Positions 43,125 to 53,853 of a stretch of 64,000 nt of DNA are shown piece after piece. The notes beneath the pieces were generated by a model. The model saw only the letters and a list, made by a program, of their open reading frames with translations. It was not told where the DNA came from and searched no databases. Position 1 is the first letter of the stretch. Each line of letters opens with the position of its first letter. A program made the position numbers and the translations under genes. This DNA comes from Thelonectria olida (Eukaryota > Ascomycota > Sordariomycetes > Hypocreales > Nectriaceae). The stretch covers positions 868,001-932,000 of the forward strand of contig JAGPYM010000011.1 of the NCBI GenBank assembly GCA_020736575.1. Direction: 5' to 3'.

Positions 43125-44250
43125 ATGGCCGAGAACGTCACCGCGATCCCGCAAGGCTCATGGGTCTTGGTGACGGCTGCCAACGGCCACACCGGAAGCC
43201 ATATCGTGACAGAGCTGCTGAAGCGAGGGTTCAAGGTACGAGGCACTGTCCGTGATCTTACCTCAAGTCAGTGGCTGTTGAATGACGACTTCATCTCTCC
43301 GTATGCAAAACGCGGCGACGTTGAGTTGGTTGTTGCCGACACCAGCGTGCCCAACTCCTTCGACGATGCCGTCAAGGGTGTTTCGGCCGTGATCCACGTC
43401 GCCATCGTCAGTGACTTGGTGGCCGACCCCAATGTCGTCATCCCAGCAACCGTCGAGGCGGCTTTGACCGTGTGTCGATCCGCAGCCCGCGAACCGTCGG
43501 TCAAGCGTTTCGTCTTTACCTCAACATTTTGGGCTGCCACCTTTCCAGCCCCCGGAGTTACAGATACCATCACCAATCTGGACACGTGGAATGAGACAGC
43601 ACTGCAGCTCGCATGGGCTCCGCCGCCTTACGAAGCTGATCGGATCATGCCCGTGTACTGCGCTTCCAAGGCCGAGGCAGAGAAAGCTGTGTGGAAGTTC
43701 GTCAAAGACGAGAAGCTACCGTGGGTTGTCAACTCGGTCAGCCCCTGTGTTATCCTAGGAGATATTCGGGTCGACAAACACCTTCGGTCGGTGCCGCCTC
43801 AGCTACTAGAGCAACTGTACCTGGGCAATACGGCTGCCTTGGAAGCAACACCCGCGAGTAAGTCGTTTTGCACTCCCACTCTCCAACCTCCCTCGTCGGG
43901 TGAAAGAGTTAACTAAAAGCCCTCCCTCAACAGTGTACTACTCGCACGTCACCGATGTTGCCGTGATTCATGTTGCTGCCGCTCTCGACCCGGATGTAAC
44001 GGGCCAGCGGATCCAGGTCCTCGCAGGATCGTTCAACTGGAACGACTGTCTCAACGTGCTCCGCAGAGCTTACCCAAACCGCAGCTTTGTCGGCAACTTC
44101 CTCTCAGGCAACCCTACCTTGACATACAAAATTGAGAACGACATTGCCCCCAGCCTGGTGAATAAGTGGGCAGGGCGCGACTGGATCAGCTTGGAAACAA
44201 GTGTGGCAGAGACGGTTGATTTCATTGTGAAGCACAAGAAGTTGCAGTAA
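43125..44250 (+). CDS. NAD(P)-dependent reductase, dihydroflavonol-reductase/GRE2-like
   Basis: Two exons, 43125-43857 and 43934-44250 (76-nt GTAAGT..CAG intron), encode 349 residues. The N-terminal dinucleotide fold is WVLVTAANGHTGSHIVTELL, with GTVRD for cofactor phosphate/ribose contact. The extended short-chain dehydrogenase catalytic pair is VYCASK, with Tyr at about 178 and Lys at about 182. VKRFVFTSTFWAATFP precedes it as the Ser/Thr strand. Members reduce ketones or aldehydes of secondary metabolites and methylglyoxal. It has its own TATA box and upstream repeats, and heads a plus-strand run of three genes. Confidence 0.88.
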
Positions 44251-44597
44251 CGAAGGCGAGGATAATTACCTGCATCACTGTCAGTTTAATCCAAGATATC
44301 ACGCCCGTGGCAATTTACGGGCGTACCATTTCGCTGATCAATACCCGCTCCAACAAAATGTACCCAAGTGAGGAGTTGTCCCATGTATCCCTACAGTACA
44401 CCGTCTCACCATGTCAGTCGCAAGCTGAGTCAGACTGTCGCACTAAGCTCCACGCCATAAATTGCCCCCTTACAGGATCATTAATTATGCACCCTCCTCC
44501 TCATCGTTCTCAATCTCACCAAACAAGACATCGCTCCTTTCTCACTCTCAACTCAGACCGACTTGAAATCTGCAAATAACATCAGCCAGTGACCGCC
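44251..44597. other. short intergenic gap
   Basis: No gene seen; presumed terminator of the reductase gene and promoter of the next. Confidence 0.45.
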
Positions 44598-45671
44598 ATG
44601 ATCCAGTTCATCAACACGGTACACCCAGACGACACGACCAGCGCGCATAGTCTCAGTCTGATCAGATCCCACGTCGCTAAGCATTCAAGGGCTCTACAGC
44701 GACAACAAAAGCAAGCCAGATCTCTTCCCAAGGGCCGCTCGACGAGGCAGAAGACCCGTTCTCGTCAACAGGAGGTGGAAGAAGAAGAAGAAGGCAGCGC
44801 CTATGAAACGACGTTGCAGCGTCCGTCCAATCGACGTGCTGCAGCCAAAACCGAACTTCGCACACTTGCTCCGAAGTCCAAGCAAAGAGCATTGACGCTG
44901 GTTCCAAAGACAGCCGGTCCGCCCAGCACAAAGGTGTCGAGTCCGCTGCAACTAATCGGAGGCGCTCGCAAAGACGCATACCAGGGATTTGCGAGGCCGC
45001 TATCTGAAGATGAGGATTACCTTTTTGACTTTTGTATGTGTATCCTTGCCATGCCCCCCCTTACCATTAACCGCCATTGACAAAGAAACTTATAATTGGT
45101 GCAGTCGTAAATTATGTCATCTTGAACGGCTACAAGCAATGCCATCACAAAGAAGATGAGATCTCATTCCAAAGGTCAATGAGAGAACTCTGGCTACCGT
45201 TTGCCATGGCTCAGCCCAGCCTGATGGCTGCCCTTTTCCACGTCGCCTGCCGCCACTACGCTGCCACCACGAGCAATGAAAACACCAACAAATTTGCCAT
45301 TAAAAAGCTGCAGTACCGGGTCACGTGCTTGAGTATGGCCAAGGATGCCATCACATCCGAAGACGTGGCTAGTGATGCAACAATCGCCCTTGCTTTGCTC
45401 ATGGCGTCTGAATCCGTAAGTCGGGTTCTTCTTATTCCTCACTTCGCTTCTGTAAAATGGCATGTACCTAACGACACAATTATAGTATATGGAAGGCGAT
45501 ATTGATGCTTTCTATACCCATGGAAGCGGAATCATTCAGATGGTTACGGCTCGCGGAGGACTTGAGACATTGGGCATATCTGGGTTCCTCACGAAGATCG
45601 TGGGTTGGTCCATCTACAACACAAGAAATCACTTCATAGCGGGACCAGATGAAGCGGAATTATCTAACTAA
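44598..45671 (+). CDS. short regulator-like protein (Fungal_trans_2-related) lacking a zinc cluster
   Basis: Three exons, 44598-45033, 45105-45415 and 45486-45671 (introns 71 and 70 nt), encode 310 residues. I start at the ATG at 44598 (MIQFINTVHPDDTTS). The N-terminus (FINTVHPD..LIRSHVAKHSRALQ) is the conserved opening of fungal proteins that resemble transcription-factor effector domains without a DNA-binding motif. A long basic, Arg/Lys/Gln-rich region follows. Then comes FVNYVILNGYKQCHHKED, MRELWLPFAMAQPSLMAALF and IALALLMASESYMEGDIDAF, then MVTARGGLETLG, typical of the Fungal_trans_2 helical domain. The protein stops at about 310 residues whereas relatives are usually over 400, so the C-terminus looks truncated. 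Confidence 0.7.
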
Positions 45672-46345
45672 CAACAAAGCAGAGGAAATTAACCAGATTG
45701 TCAGACCTTTAATAATAACTTATTCGTTTACCCATTTTCGCTGAAGTGGTTTGCCCTCATCTTGACTTGGCTGCTCCTCAACTACTTGCCTTCAGAAGTA
45801 GTATCTAAATGGTGCTGCATTATGTTGTATTATCGCATTCCATGTCTTTATTTGTATAGGTTCTGGTTAGCAAGCTGCTTCAGGTACAGCCCATCCAGTT
45901 TTATTGCGTTAATGCTGTGACCAACAGCTACAGAGTCATGGGGAACAATATAAATCCACCTTTTCTACCCCCAAACAGAGCTGTCAGCCTAAGCATCAGA
46001 TGGCAGATTTGTCAATGGAAAGTCCAGAAACGTATTAGCAATGTAGTGAATCCCATCCAGGGGCCTTCCAACTGGGAGAAGTAAAACGTTCTTCCCATTT
46101 GCTGACAGATAATTACCCGATGAAGGGAGTGCGGGCTGGATGTTTGGAAATTGCCCGATTGGGAAGTTCTTTACGACATCCAATCATAGAGCTGATGGCG
46201 TGTATCAATATCAAGCGGCCTACGAGACCTGCTTGGGGACTGGGAGTGGGCTTTTCATCGTCCAAGTTAGTACAAAGTACCTGCAAGATATTGGGGCTCA
46301 AGCTAAACATTCCGTCTCCTTGAGAGCTTCTTCAACGCCTTCAAA
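45672..46345. other. intergenic, no gene recognised
   Basis: A minus ORF at 45989-46183 is unrecognised. The region presumably holds the promoter of the dehydrogenase gene. Confidence 0.45.
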
Positions 46346-47501
46346 ATGATACCACCACCAAAGATACTCGTCATTGGCTCCCCTTCTGGTCTCGTATCCG
46401 ACGACACATGGACAAACTTCACCACCCGATTCAATGTTCAGATGTACAACTTCCCAACCAAGAAGGGCTTCCACGAGTCGCTTCAATCGGGTTCTTGCAG
46501 CAATGTTGCTGGAATTGTACGCCTTGGTCTGAACATACCCCAGGACTGCGAAAAGGTCATGCTTGGCTGGACTCATCGGGGCCTCAAGCACTTTCCTCCG
46601 TCCCTCAAGGTGATCGTGAATTTTGGTCATGGATATAGTGACGAGGCTGTCGAAGAGCTCAAAGAGCGTGGAATCGCCTTCTTCAACACTACAGGAGGCA
46701 GTGACGCAACAGCTGCGTTGGGGATGCATCTCATCATCGCCGCCTTTCGTCAGTTGAGCCGATATGAGCGCATGCTTAGAGATGACCAGTTTCTTTCTGC
46801 TCTACGCAACTCTGCAAAGACCGCCGTGGATCCGTTTGGGAAGAAGATTGGTATCATAGGCATGGGTTCAATTGGTCAAGCTGTTGCAAAACTCGCGGCG
46901 GCACTCGGGATGAAGATTCACTGTATCGACAGGCCAAACCTCCGCAAGATTATAAAGAGGCCCAACAATGAACAACACCCCAGCACAGGACTTCCTCCAA
47001 TTACCTTGCATCACGACCTTTCGGATCTTGTCAAGATCGTTGATTGCGTTCTGCTGTCATGCCCGTACTCAGCTTCGACGCATCATATTTTGTCCAAGGA
47101 AGTGTTCGCTGAAATGAAAAGAGACGTGAGAATCATCAACATTGCCAGAGGGCTCTGCATTGACGAGGAGGCTTTGTGTGATGCCATCGAAAGTGGCGTG
47201 GTCGGTGGTGCTGGGCTCGATGTTCATCACGATGAGTGAGTTGGTCAATGACGCAACCACGTCCCGACATTAATACTGGATATAGGCCAATCGTGAATCC
47301 TCGACTCTTAAAGTACGATTGCGTGACGCTATTACCGCACGTTGGCGGCCTTACGGTTGATGCGATGAAGGTCAGTCGAGTCGAATGTCTCTCATAGTCG
47401 ACAACTACGAACTAACCTCGCAATATCAATAGAACCACGCGGAAATGGCTCTAAGCCATGTTACAAACTTTTTCTCTGGTACATCACAGAATTATATCTA
47501 G
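46346..47501 (+). CDS. D-2-hydroxyacid dehydrogenase
   Basis: Three exons, 46346-47235, 47286-47370 and 47433-47501 (introns 50 and 62 nt), encode 347 residues. The central dinucleotide-binding fold shows KKIGIIGMGSIGQAVAKLAA (GxGxxG at about 172-177). The C-terminal catalytic elements are INIARGLCID (Arg at about 268) and LLPHVGG (His at about 315); VVGGAGLDVHHDE carries the conserved D-V stretch before intron 1. The family reversibly reduces 2-oxo acids to D-2-hydroxy acids with NAD(P)H (glyoxylate, hydroxypyruvate and branched-chain 2-oxo acids are common substrates). It faces a branched-chain aminotransferase gene convergently, 590 bp away, suggesting but not proving a shared pathway. Confidence 0.9.
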
Positions 47502-48091
47502 CACTTCCTGAATAAGAGAGCGTGCCTTCCTCAATGATCAAATTCCAGGCCAGTTGTCTGACAATGCAACGCGAGATCTGTTATATTTTAAGACGGCCCC
47601 CAGGAACCCCCATGTATTCATTGCAATAACGACAACCGAACTCTTCAATATGCTTCCTCGTGTTATCTAAGTATGTAGCCAGAACGCTTACTATTCTAAT
47701 AAGAAAGCTTCATCTTCTTCCGTCATGGTTCTCCCGTCGCAACTTGGCCGTCCATCATTAGAGAGTGACGTGAAGACTAGGCCTGAGAAACTCTTACAGT
47801 GAATCTTGATTTCCCTTCAGGCTGGTTTCCCTTTGGGCATAGTTATTGCATCGTGGCTACCTACAAAGTAATGATGGGCCGAACAGTAGCAACTGTAGGC
47901 ACTTCATGCTTTGTTTGCCTCTACCTGTTGTTCCAGTCCAAGAGCCGAGAAAGGGCATTGTTCTTGCTGTTTCTCAGAAGGACCTTATTTGAGTCCCGTC
48001 AAGGATATGAGAAGCATAACCACCATGAATATACTAATCTACTTTTATCTTTCATTCTCATCGCTATTCGGACTTATCGCTGCATTCTATC
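47502..48091. other. convergent intergenic region
   Basis: No gene recognised; a plus ORF 47799-48302 overlaps the antisense aminotransferase exon and has no family features. Confidence 0.5.
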
Positions 48092-49467
48092 TCACGCTTC
48101 ATCAATGACGTATCCCCATTCATGTTCGGTACGGCCATATATGATATCCTCCAGCCACGCCTTGATCTTTGATGAATACATCGCCAAGGCAATCTTCGTT
48201 CCAGCGCTCGTAACCGTCATCGGGAAGGACACGTCGATGTTGCCGTACCGGATCAAGGACACAGGAGTGATAAACATCTACAAAGCAATGATCAACTGTT
48301 AGATGGGCAGCCCATTGAACAGATCTTGGACGGACTTACCGCTGTCCCCGTCACAAAGCACTCGACAAGTCGCCCCTCACCATGAGCCTCCACAATCTCG
48401 TCCATCGTGAATGCCTTCTCGACGACGCCCAACGGCTCCAAGTCTGAAAACTGGGCTGCAGTCTCTTTTCCCAATCGCTCTCTGGAGATTTCCAAAACGC
48501 TCTGTCTGGTGATTCCTGGAAGAACGACGCCAGTGCTTAGTGAGCTGGTAACCAGCTCCAATTTCCCAGAGTCTTTGCGTCTCCAGATGACGAAGAAATT
48601 GCTCGCACCCGCCTCGGTCACGTATTTGTCGTCACCGAAAAGCCACAGTGTCTGGCTGCAACCACTTCCCTTTGCCCTGCCATGGGCCGCCATAGCAGGA
48701 CCGTAGCTCGCACCCACCTTGGCATTGCCAAAACCGCCTGGCCAAGCTCGGATGAGGTCAGGAGTGCTAGCCAGCAATTTGATACCAGGCGACGGAGCTT
48801 TGGATGCTTGTGGGAATAAAGCCGCGAAGAGAAAGAAGAGCGCCTCGGCCGGAACGCTGATGCCCAGTGCTTCACCGCTTCCGATCATGGAGGGTCGAAC
48901 GTATAGGTTGGTGCCGGGCTCGGGCAGCCAACGCTTGCACTCGGTCGCTAGAAAGGCGGCAATGACGTCGAGCAACCCTTTCGGGTCGAACGACGGTAAG
49001 GCAACTCGAGCGTTGGACGTGAGCATACGGGCACAGTTTAGCTGAGGACGGAAGAGGCGGAGCTTGTTGTCAACGCCGCGGTATGCCTTCAGCCCTTCCT
49101 GTAGTGGCATTAACAAGACAAACAGGCAGTCGAGTGCGTCGGAGTTAAAGGGAAGAGAGCCTACAAATGTCTCGGTAGCGTAGTGCAGCACGCTCGCCGT
49201 GGGCTCCAACGAGATCTTGCCATAAGGAACCATATCCGGTGTTTCCCATCCAGCTTCGGAAGTCCATCGCACGGTGACCATGTGTGCCGTGGTGGCTTTC
49301 TGTGTATATCGGATGGGGTCGTCGGCAGCGGCAACTGTCTTCTGTTGAGAATCCGGAATGAGAGTCTTTCGAATACCTGATGCACTGAGCGCCCTCAAGG
49401 ATGGGCTACTGTGCGTCACAGCCGGCTTCGACTGCTCAGCAGGTGTTGCGATGGCACTGGGACTCAT
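48092..49467 (-). CDS. branched-chain amino acid aminotransferase (fold type IV)
   Basis: Two exons, 49467-48340 and 48277-48092 (62-nt GTAAGT..TAG intron), encode 437 residues. Landmarks in order: VRWTSEAGWETPDMVPYGKI, VLHYATETFVG, FRPQLNCARMLTSNAR, LYVRPSMIGSGEALGI, GNAKVGASYGPAMAA with the PLP Lys at about 250, and WLFGDDKYVTEAGASNFFVI. Exon 2 ends WLEDIIYGRTEHEWGYVIDE. The enzyme transfers the amino group between leucine, isoleucine or valine and 2-oxoglutarate. The first 50 residues are Ser/Ala-rich and poor in acidic residues, so a mitochondrial presequence is possible. Some core positions differ from housekeeping enzymes (for example CFVTGTA for VFGSGTA), fitting an accessory paralogue. 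Confidence 0.88.
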
Positions 49468-49757
49468 GGCTTCGGCTTGGATTGCTGCAGATTCTAGTAG
49501 TGATTATCAGATTGGGGATTTGTGTGAGAAGAAAGTTGAACGGGTCTGTATGTCAGGAAGTAGCAAGAAGGTAACTGCATTGTGAATTACCTAGGATCTA
49601 ATAGTAATGGACTGTTTATGGTATCCGCCGCCGCAAGAGCAGTACCTGTGGAATACCATATTCGGCATACAATAACGAGGCACACTAAGGAATGATCCTT
49701 GCGGCCACCCTATCAGTGGAACCCATCGAGAGATGTTTTTTGCCCGGTATGGAATGA
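49468..49757. other. intergenic
   Basis: Promoter side of the aminotransferase and 3' side of the acetyltransferase gene; no coding content recognised. Confidence 0.45.
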
Positions 49758-50618
49758 TCACGCTTCCAGCTTCTTCGGAGAAGGCGATCGCCTGCGACAG
49801 GAAACATCAAAGAGAAGCAAAAATTCATATCCATCGGGCAATTCACCAAGGGGCCATTCTCCGGCCGCCTTGAACCAAGACAGTGCTTTGAGGGGCTCCT
49901 CATGGTCCACGTAGAAGTCCGAGTCCACCCCACACACCAGTCCAGTCTCGTCTTCGGAGGAAAAAAGGCTGCCACGGAGTTTCGCATTCTTGACGTAGGC
50001 GATCGGAGATTCTTTCATAATGCTCGCGGCGTGCTCCTCGGCAAACCCCAGTCGAACGTGGGAAAACATAAAATCTAGACACGTTAAAACTGATCTAACC
50101 AATCACAGGCGCTCAACTTACTCCCAAATCCTTTGACAAGAGCCTTGCAAGCAGCTGGGTGCGAAGACATGATGCCAAAAATATCGTCATCGCTGTCTTG
50201 GAGAGCGATAAGGAGGGCTGTTGCGAGGCGACGTTCGCGGTAATCGGTGTGGACGACGAGCTGGGTGACCCAGCAAACCTGACGATCTCCGTATGTCCAA
50301 CGGCAGACAAAAGCATTGCCAGCGAGGACTCCATCGACAACAATTCTTGCGTAGCAGCTTCGTGACCCGTCGGGGAGACACTGAGCCCGGAGAAGGTCTG
50401 CGCTCATCTTGACGCGATTGCCTGGTTTTAGTCCTACTCCTGTCCTGTCAGTGAGCAAAGCGCCAGCGTGTCAACTGTCAAATGGAATACTCACCTCGTC
50501 TGCCAGAGGGTAGTTGGCCCCAAACGCCATAATGCTCACTGAACAGGCGAGCAGCGCCCTCGAGCATGGCCTGCGTGACCTGGCCACGATCGAAGCGTTG
50601 AATAGACTGATCGGACAT
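49758..50618 (-). CDS. GNAT-type N-acetyltransferase
   Basis: Three exons, 50618-50495, 50439-50122 and 50074-49758 (introns 55 and 47 nt), encode 252 residues starting MSDQSIQRFDRGQVTQ. The central part contains the acetyl-CoA fold: RIVVDGVLAGNAFVCRW, VCWVTQLVVHTDYRERRLAT (the R/Q-x-x-G/A-like motif A, degenerate), ALLIALQ, then IFGIMSSHPAACKALVKGFG. The C-terminal part (SIMKESPIAYVKNAKLRGSL, GLVCGVDSDFYVDHEEPLKA, WPLGELPDGYEFLLLF) is conserved in a fungal-specific subgroup. Substrate unknown. It is transcribed in the same direction as the aminotransferase, 291 bp upstream of it. Confidence 0.78.
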
Positions 50619-51079
50619 GGTCGGGTCGGAGCTCTGGCGCTGTGCTTGGGACTAGATAGAGGATTTGATGAGAGGTTGGTGTGACCGTGTGTCGGACGAG
50701 GTGATGGAGAATCTGAGCCATTGAACCGCGGGTGCTCCCTTTCGAAGTCTTGCAAATTCCTTCGGCAAAAGATGTAAAGTTAATCATAGACTCTTGACGT
50801 AGGTAGCAGCAAAGTTTGGCAGGTGAGAAGGGGAATGTTCGGCAGGAACCGTGCTCGCTATTGCATTTATAACCCTTCATATTAGCCTTGTCAGGCACGA
50901 ATGTCAATTGCGCGTAAAGTTGCAGCCGAAGGTTATCTAAGGGCACCTGGCAGGGCCCAGAGTGACTCACGAGCGAGGCAACCAGTTCTGCGATTGAGGG
51001 ATGCGTGGATGACCCATGTGAAAAGCAATCAGTACTCTGCGTCTTTCTGCCTTGTGCGTACTTCAGCCACTCTCAACAT
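50619..51079. other. intergenic
   Basis: No gene recognised between the acetyltransferase start and the 3' end of the regulator gene. Confidence 0.45.
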
Positions 51080-53204
51080 TCATGGGATGTCTACAAAGTC
51101 TATGCTCCAGCCACGCCTACAGCGAGAGTTTATCTCGACTGAGAACCGATCTGACTCTTTCTCGCCGCCTTGTGGAATGCCCTCTTCCTCCAGGTCCACC
51201 ATGCGCACTTTGATGATTTCCCAGTTCAGTCTCGAGCCCCGTTGGCTGTACTCCTTGTCAACGTATTGCAAGAGCCTGTGGGCGTGGCGCACATTCCATA
51301 TGCCTTCTCTGTCGCGCGGAAACTGGGCGATCCAGCTCTTGATCCATCTCTTGGCTTCCTCGTCTTCCGACAAGTAATAGGCATTCATCATTGCCGGAAC
51401 CATTCCGTGGCCGTATGCATTGATGGCTGCGCACGAGGAGCTGCTCACCCCGGCAGCCAGCCGACAGACGACGTTGATGAGTTTGTTTGCATTCGCTGGT
51501 AGTTGTCGCCCAGCACCCGGCAGGTACTTTATTTCAAGTCTAATCAACGACACGAGATAATGCATAAAACTGGTGGCGGCCGTTACCGGCTCAATGGCAC
51601 GATCCAGGCTCAAAGGCCGGATTGTGCAGGCCGAAACGCCATCGCTCTGTGTCCAGGGATTGGCTTCGAGCTCGTCAACGGACGGCACGTCGCGGTTATC
51701 GAGTGATCGTCTCCATGCCTTCAGCTCATCAACCAGGCTCTGCGCTCGCAGGCGCCAATGCTCGTCAATCCCTGGGCTGGTCCGCGATTCCTCCTCGAAC
51801 TCGATTACTCTCGGTAAAATGTATAGTAGTCTATCTGCCGGGTTCGGGGACGCCTTGAGCGAGTTGCCGAGCAGCAGCGAAACAGTCGACACGGCAAGGC
51901 CATGATGAGCTGTGTAAGACCGATCGAATATCTCTAACAAGGCCGCGATGCGCGAAAAGGAACGGATGATGGATTCACCAACGGGCAATTTGCCAACCCG
52001 GTCGATATTTTGAGAAAGATACGTCACAGCGGCGTGGCTATGGACGTACCAGAGTTTCATCTGTCCTCTACTCAACTCAAAATTTGCAAGCAGAAGCAGA
52101 GTAGCAAGCCAGGCGATGGTGTGTTTTCTTGTGCTTGGAACGTCAAAGCTGGCCGTATCATCGCTCAGCTGCGCGGCGCGCATAGAACCAAGGGCTTCGA
52201 CGAAGTGATCAAGGGCATGGATGGCGGCGGCGTCGGTGAGGGCCTCGGAGACGGAGGACTGGGAGACATGTAACGCGGATGAGGCCAAAGCCGCATGAAA
52301 GAATCCCTTGTCCAGGGTGTCAATTTGGAGAATGTCGCGTATCCCGAGGATGGAAAGCAGACCATTCGGCGACGGGTCGCACAAATGATGATAGTAAATC
52401 ACATCTTCGGCAAACTTGGCTGTCTCGAGGAGGCCCTGCGGCGCGATTGGAGGTGCCTTGGTTTGCTGGTCGACGACTGGAATTGCATACCAAGTGGTGT
52501 CGACGGTGTCGTTCGAATTGGTCTCATTCGAGTACCACGGCGATTCTTGCGGTTCGGCGTTCGGCGTGGTGAAGTCATTCGTTTCGAGTGGTGCACAGGG
52601 AGTAGAATGGATGCTGACGACATTTCTTGGGGTCTGAGGCGTCTCAATCCCAGAGGCTGGGCTTTGGACAGGGGCAGACGCATCGCTGAGAACAATAGGA
52701 TTCAGGGTGCTCGGGAAGATGCCCGCAATCAGAGAGAGCGAAGTCGCGGCGTCGTACAGGACCCTCTGCTGGACGTCGTAAGCCAGGTCGCCAGTTTGAA
52801 CTGTGTCGACGTTCTCATTGGCGCGGAAGCAGAATCATCTGGCGTTGGAGGTGTCGGTGCCAACACTGGTGTCTCCTCTTGCGCCGGTTCCGCTACAACG
52901 GCCACTGTTGTGTTTGCCGTCCTCGAGGACCTTTTCGCCCGACCAGTCCCATCAAGTTTGTCTCTTAAAGATTCTGTCTGATCTTTGAATCTGAACCGAG
53001 TGACATAGCCGCCACAATGCAAGCGCAGTCGGGTACACTAGGAGCGCAGGGCGGTTGAGCAGGTGATGGGCAGGCGTCGAGGAGTTGGAGGCTCACATTC
53101 AAACAATCAGGCTTCCCCTCGTCACACCTCAATCGACGGGAGCGGCAAGTCACGCATCCGCTGCGAGTCCTGGAGACGACATTGCGTTTGCGAGGCGTCT
53201 GCAT
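51080..53204 (-). CDS. Zn2Cys6 transcription factor with Fungal_trans_2 domain
   Basis: I start at ATG 53204 (MQTPRKRNVVSRTRSG). Exon 1 (53204-53097) and exon 2 (from 53037, 59-nt intron) join to give cysteines at residues 17, 20, 27, 34, 37 and 44 (CVTCRSRRLRCDEGKPDC, LNCTRLRLHC), a complete zinc cluster. The last long exon ends at 51080 and reads LYDAATSLSLIAGIFPSTLN, YYHHLCDPSPNGLLSILGIR, ALASSALHVSQSS and GIDEHWRLRAQSLVDELKAW, a Fungal_trans_2 helical domain. The junction between exon 2 and this frame, somewhere between about 52740 and 52900, requires an intron or shift that I could not place with confidence. Likely a local pathway regulator for the 43-50 kb genes or for the HET neighbourhood. 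Confidence 0.8.
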
Positions 53205-53853
53205 GGCTTGTTGAGACGACAAAGATGCTGATGGTAATTAATGGTCAGATTGCTACTGATGGAGGAGCTGTCCCTCCCGGCTTATCGCAGCAGGTAGACG
53301 GCCTGGCCTGATCCTTGCAAATTGACTCGCCAACTGCTTTTGGCAATTCTAAACGACGAGTTCCCTGCCGCTATAGTGAAGTGTGATGGCTCCATCCCCC
53401 CTTGTGGGGATTCTTCATGGTCACTCCAAGGAGATAGATACCAACAGCCCGATTAATCGTTATACAATACGTCGTGTAGGAGTGGCAGCCCAATGCCGAG
53501 TCTACTTCCCTTAATACAGTGTCTGCTGACTCGGGTCATAGGGCGATAATCTTAAGGGCTAAGGGAGGTTGTTCAGCGTTGAAATAGCAGAAAGATGCGC
53601 ATCAAGTGGCCCTGTGCGTCAGCCTGGCGGAGCGTAGAGCTGATTTGCCATGGTAATAAGACGCCAAAGAAGAGCCATCTACCTCTGAGCTCCAACTGCA
53701 TCTCCTTCTGCAAGCACGGAGATATAATCAGCCGAACCGCGGGTGCAAGGATGAATGACAGCGGGGAAGAGCCCTGAATCTCGCGATTCCACAAATGGCT
53801 CAGTCCTATTATGACAACCTGATCTACTGCCATTTACTTGCCTTAACAGACTG
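53205..53853. other. divergent promoter region
   Basis: Lies between the regulator (minus) and the HET gene (plus). No coding content recognised. Confidence 0.5.

Noticed and set aside
47799..48302. A plus-strand 167-codon ORF
   Set aside because: It runs antisense to the second exon of the aminotransferase and shows no family motif.
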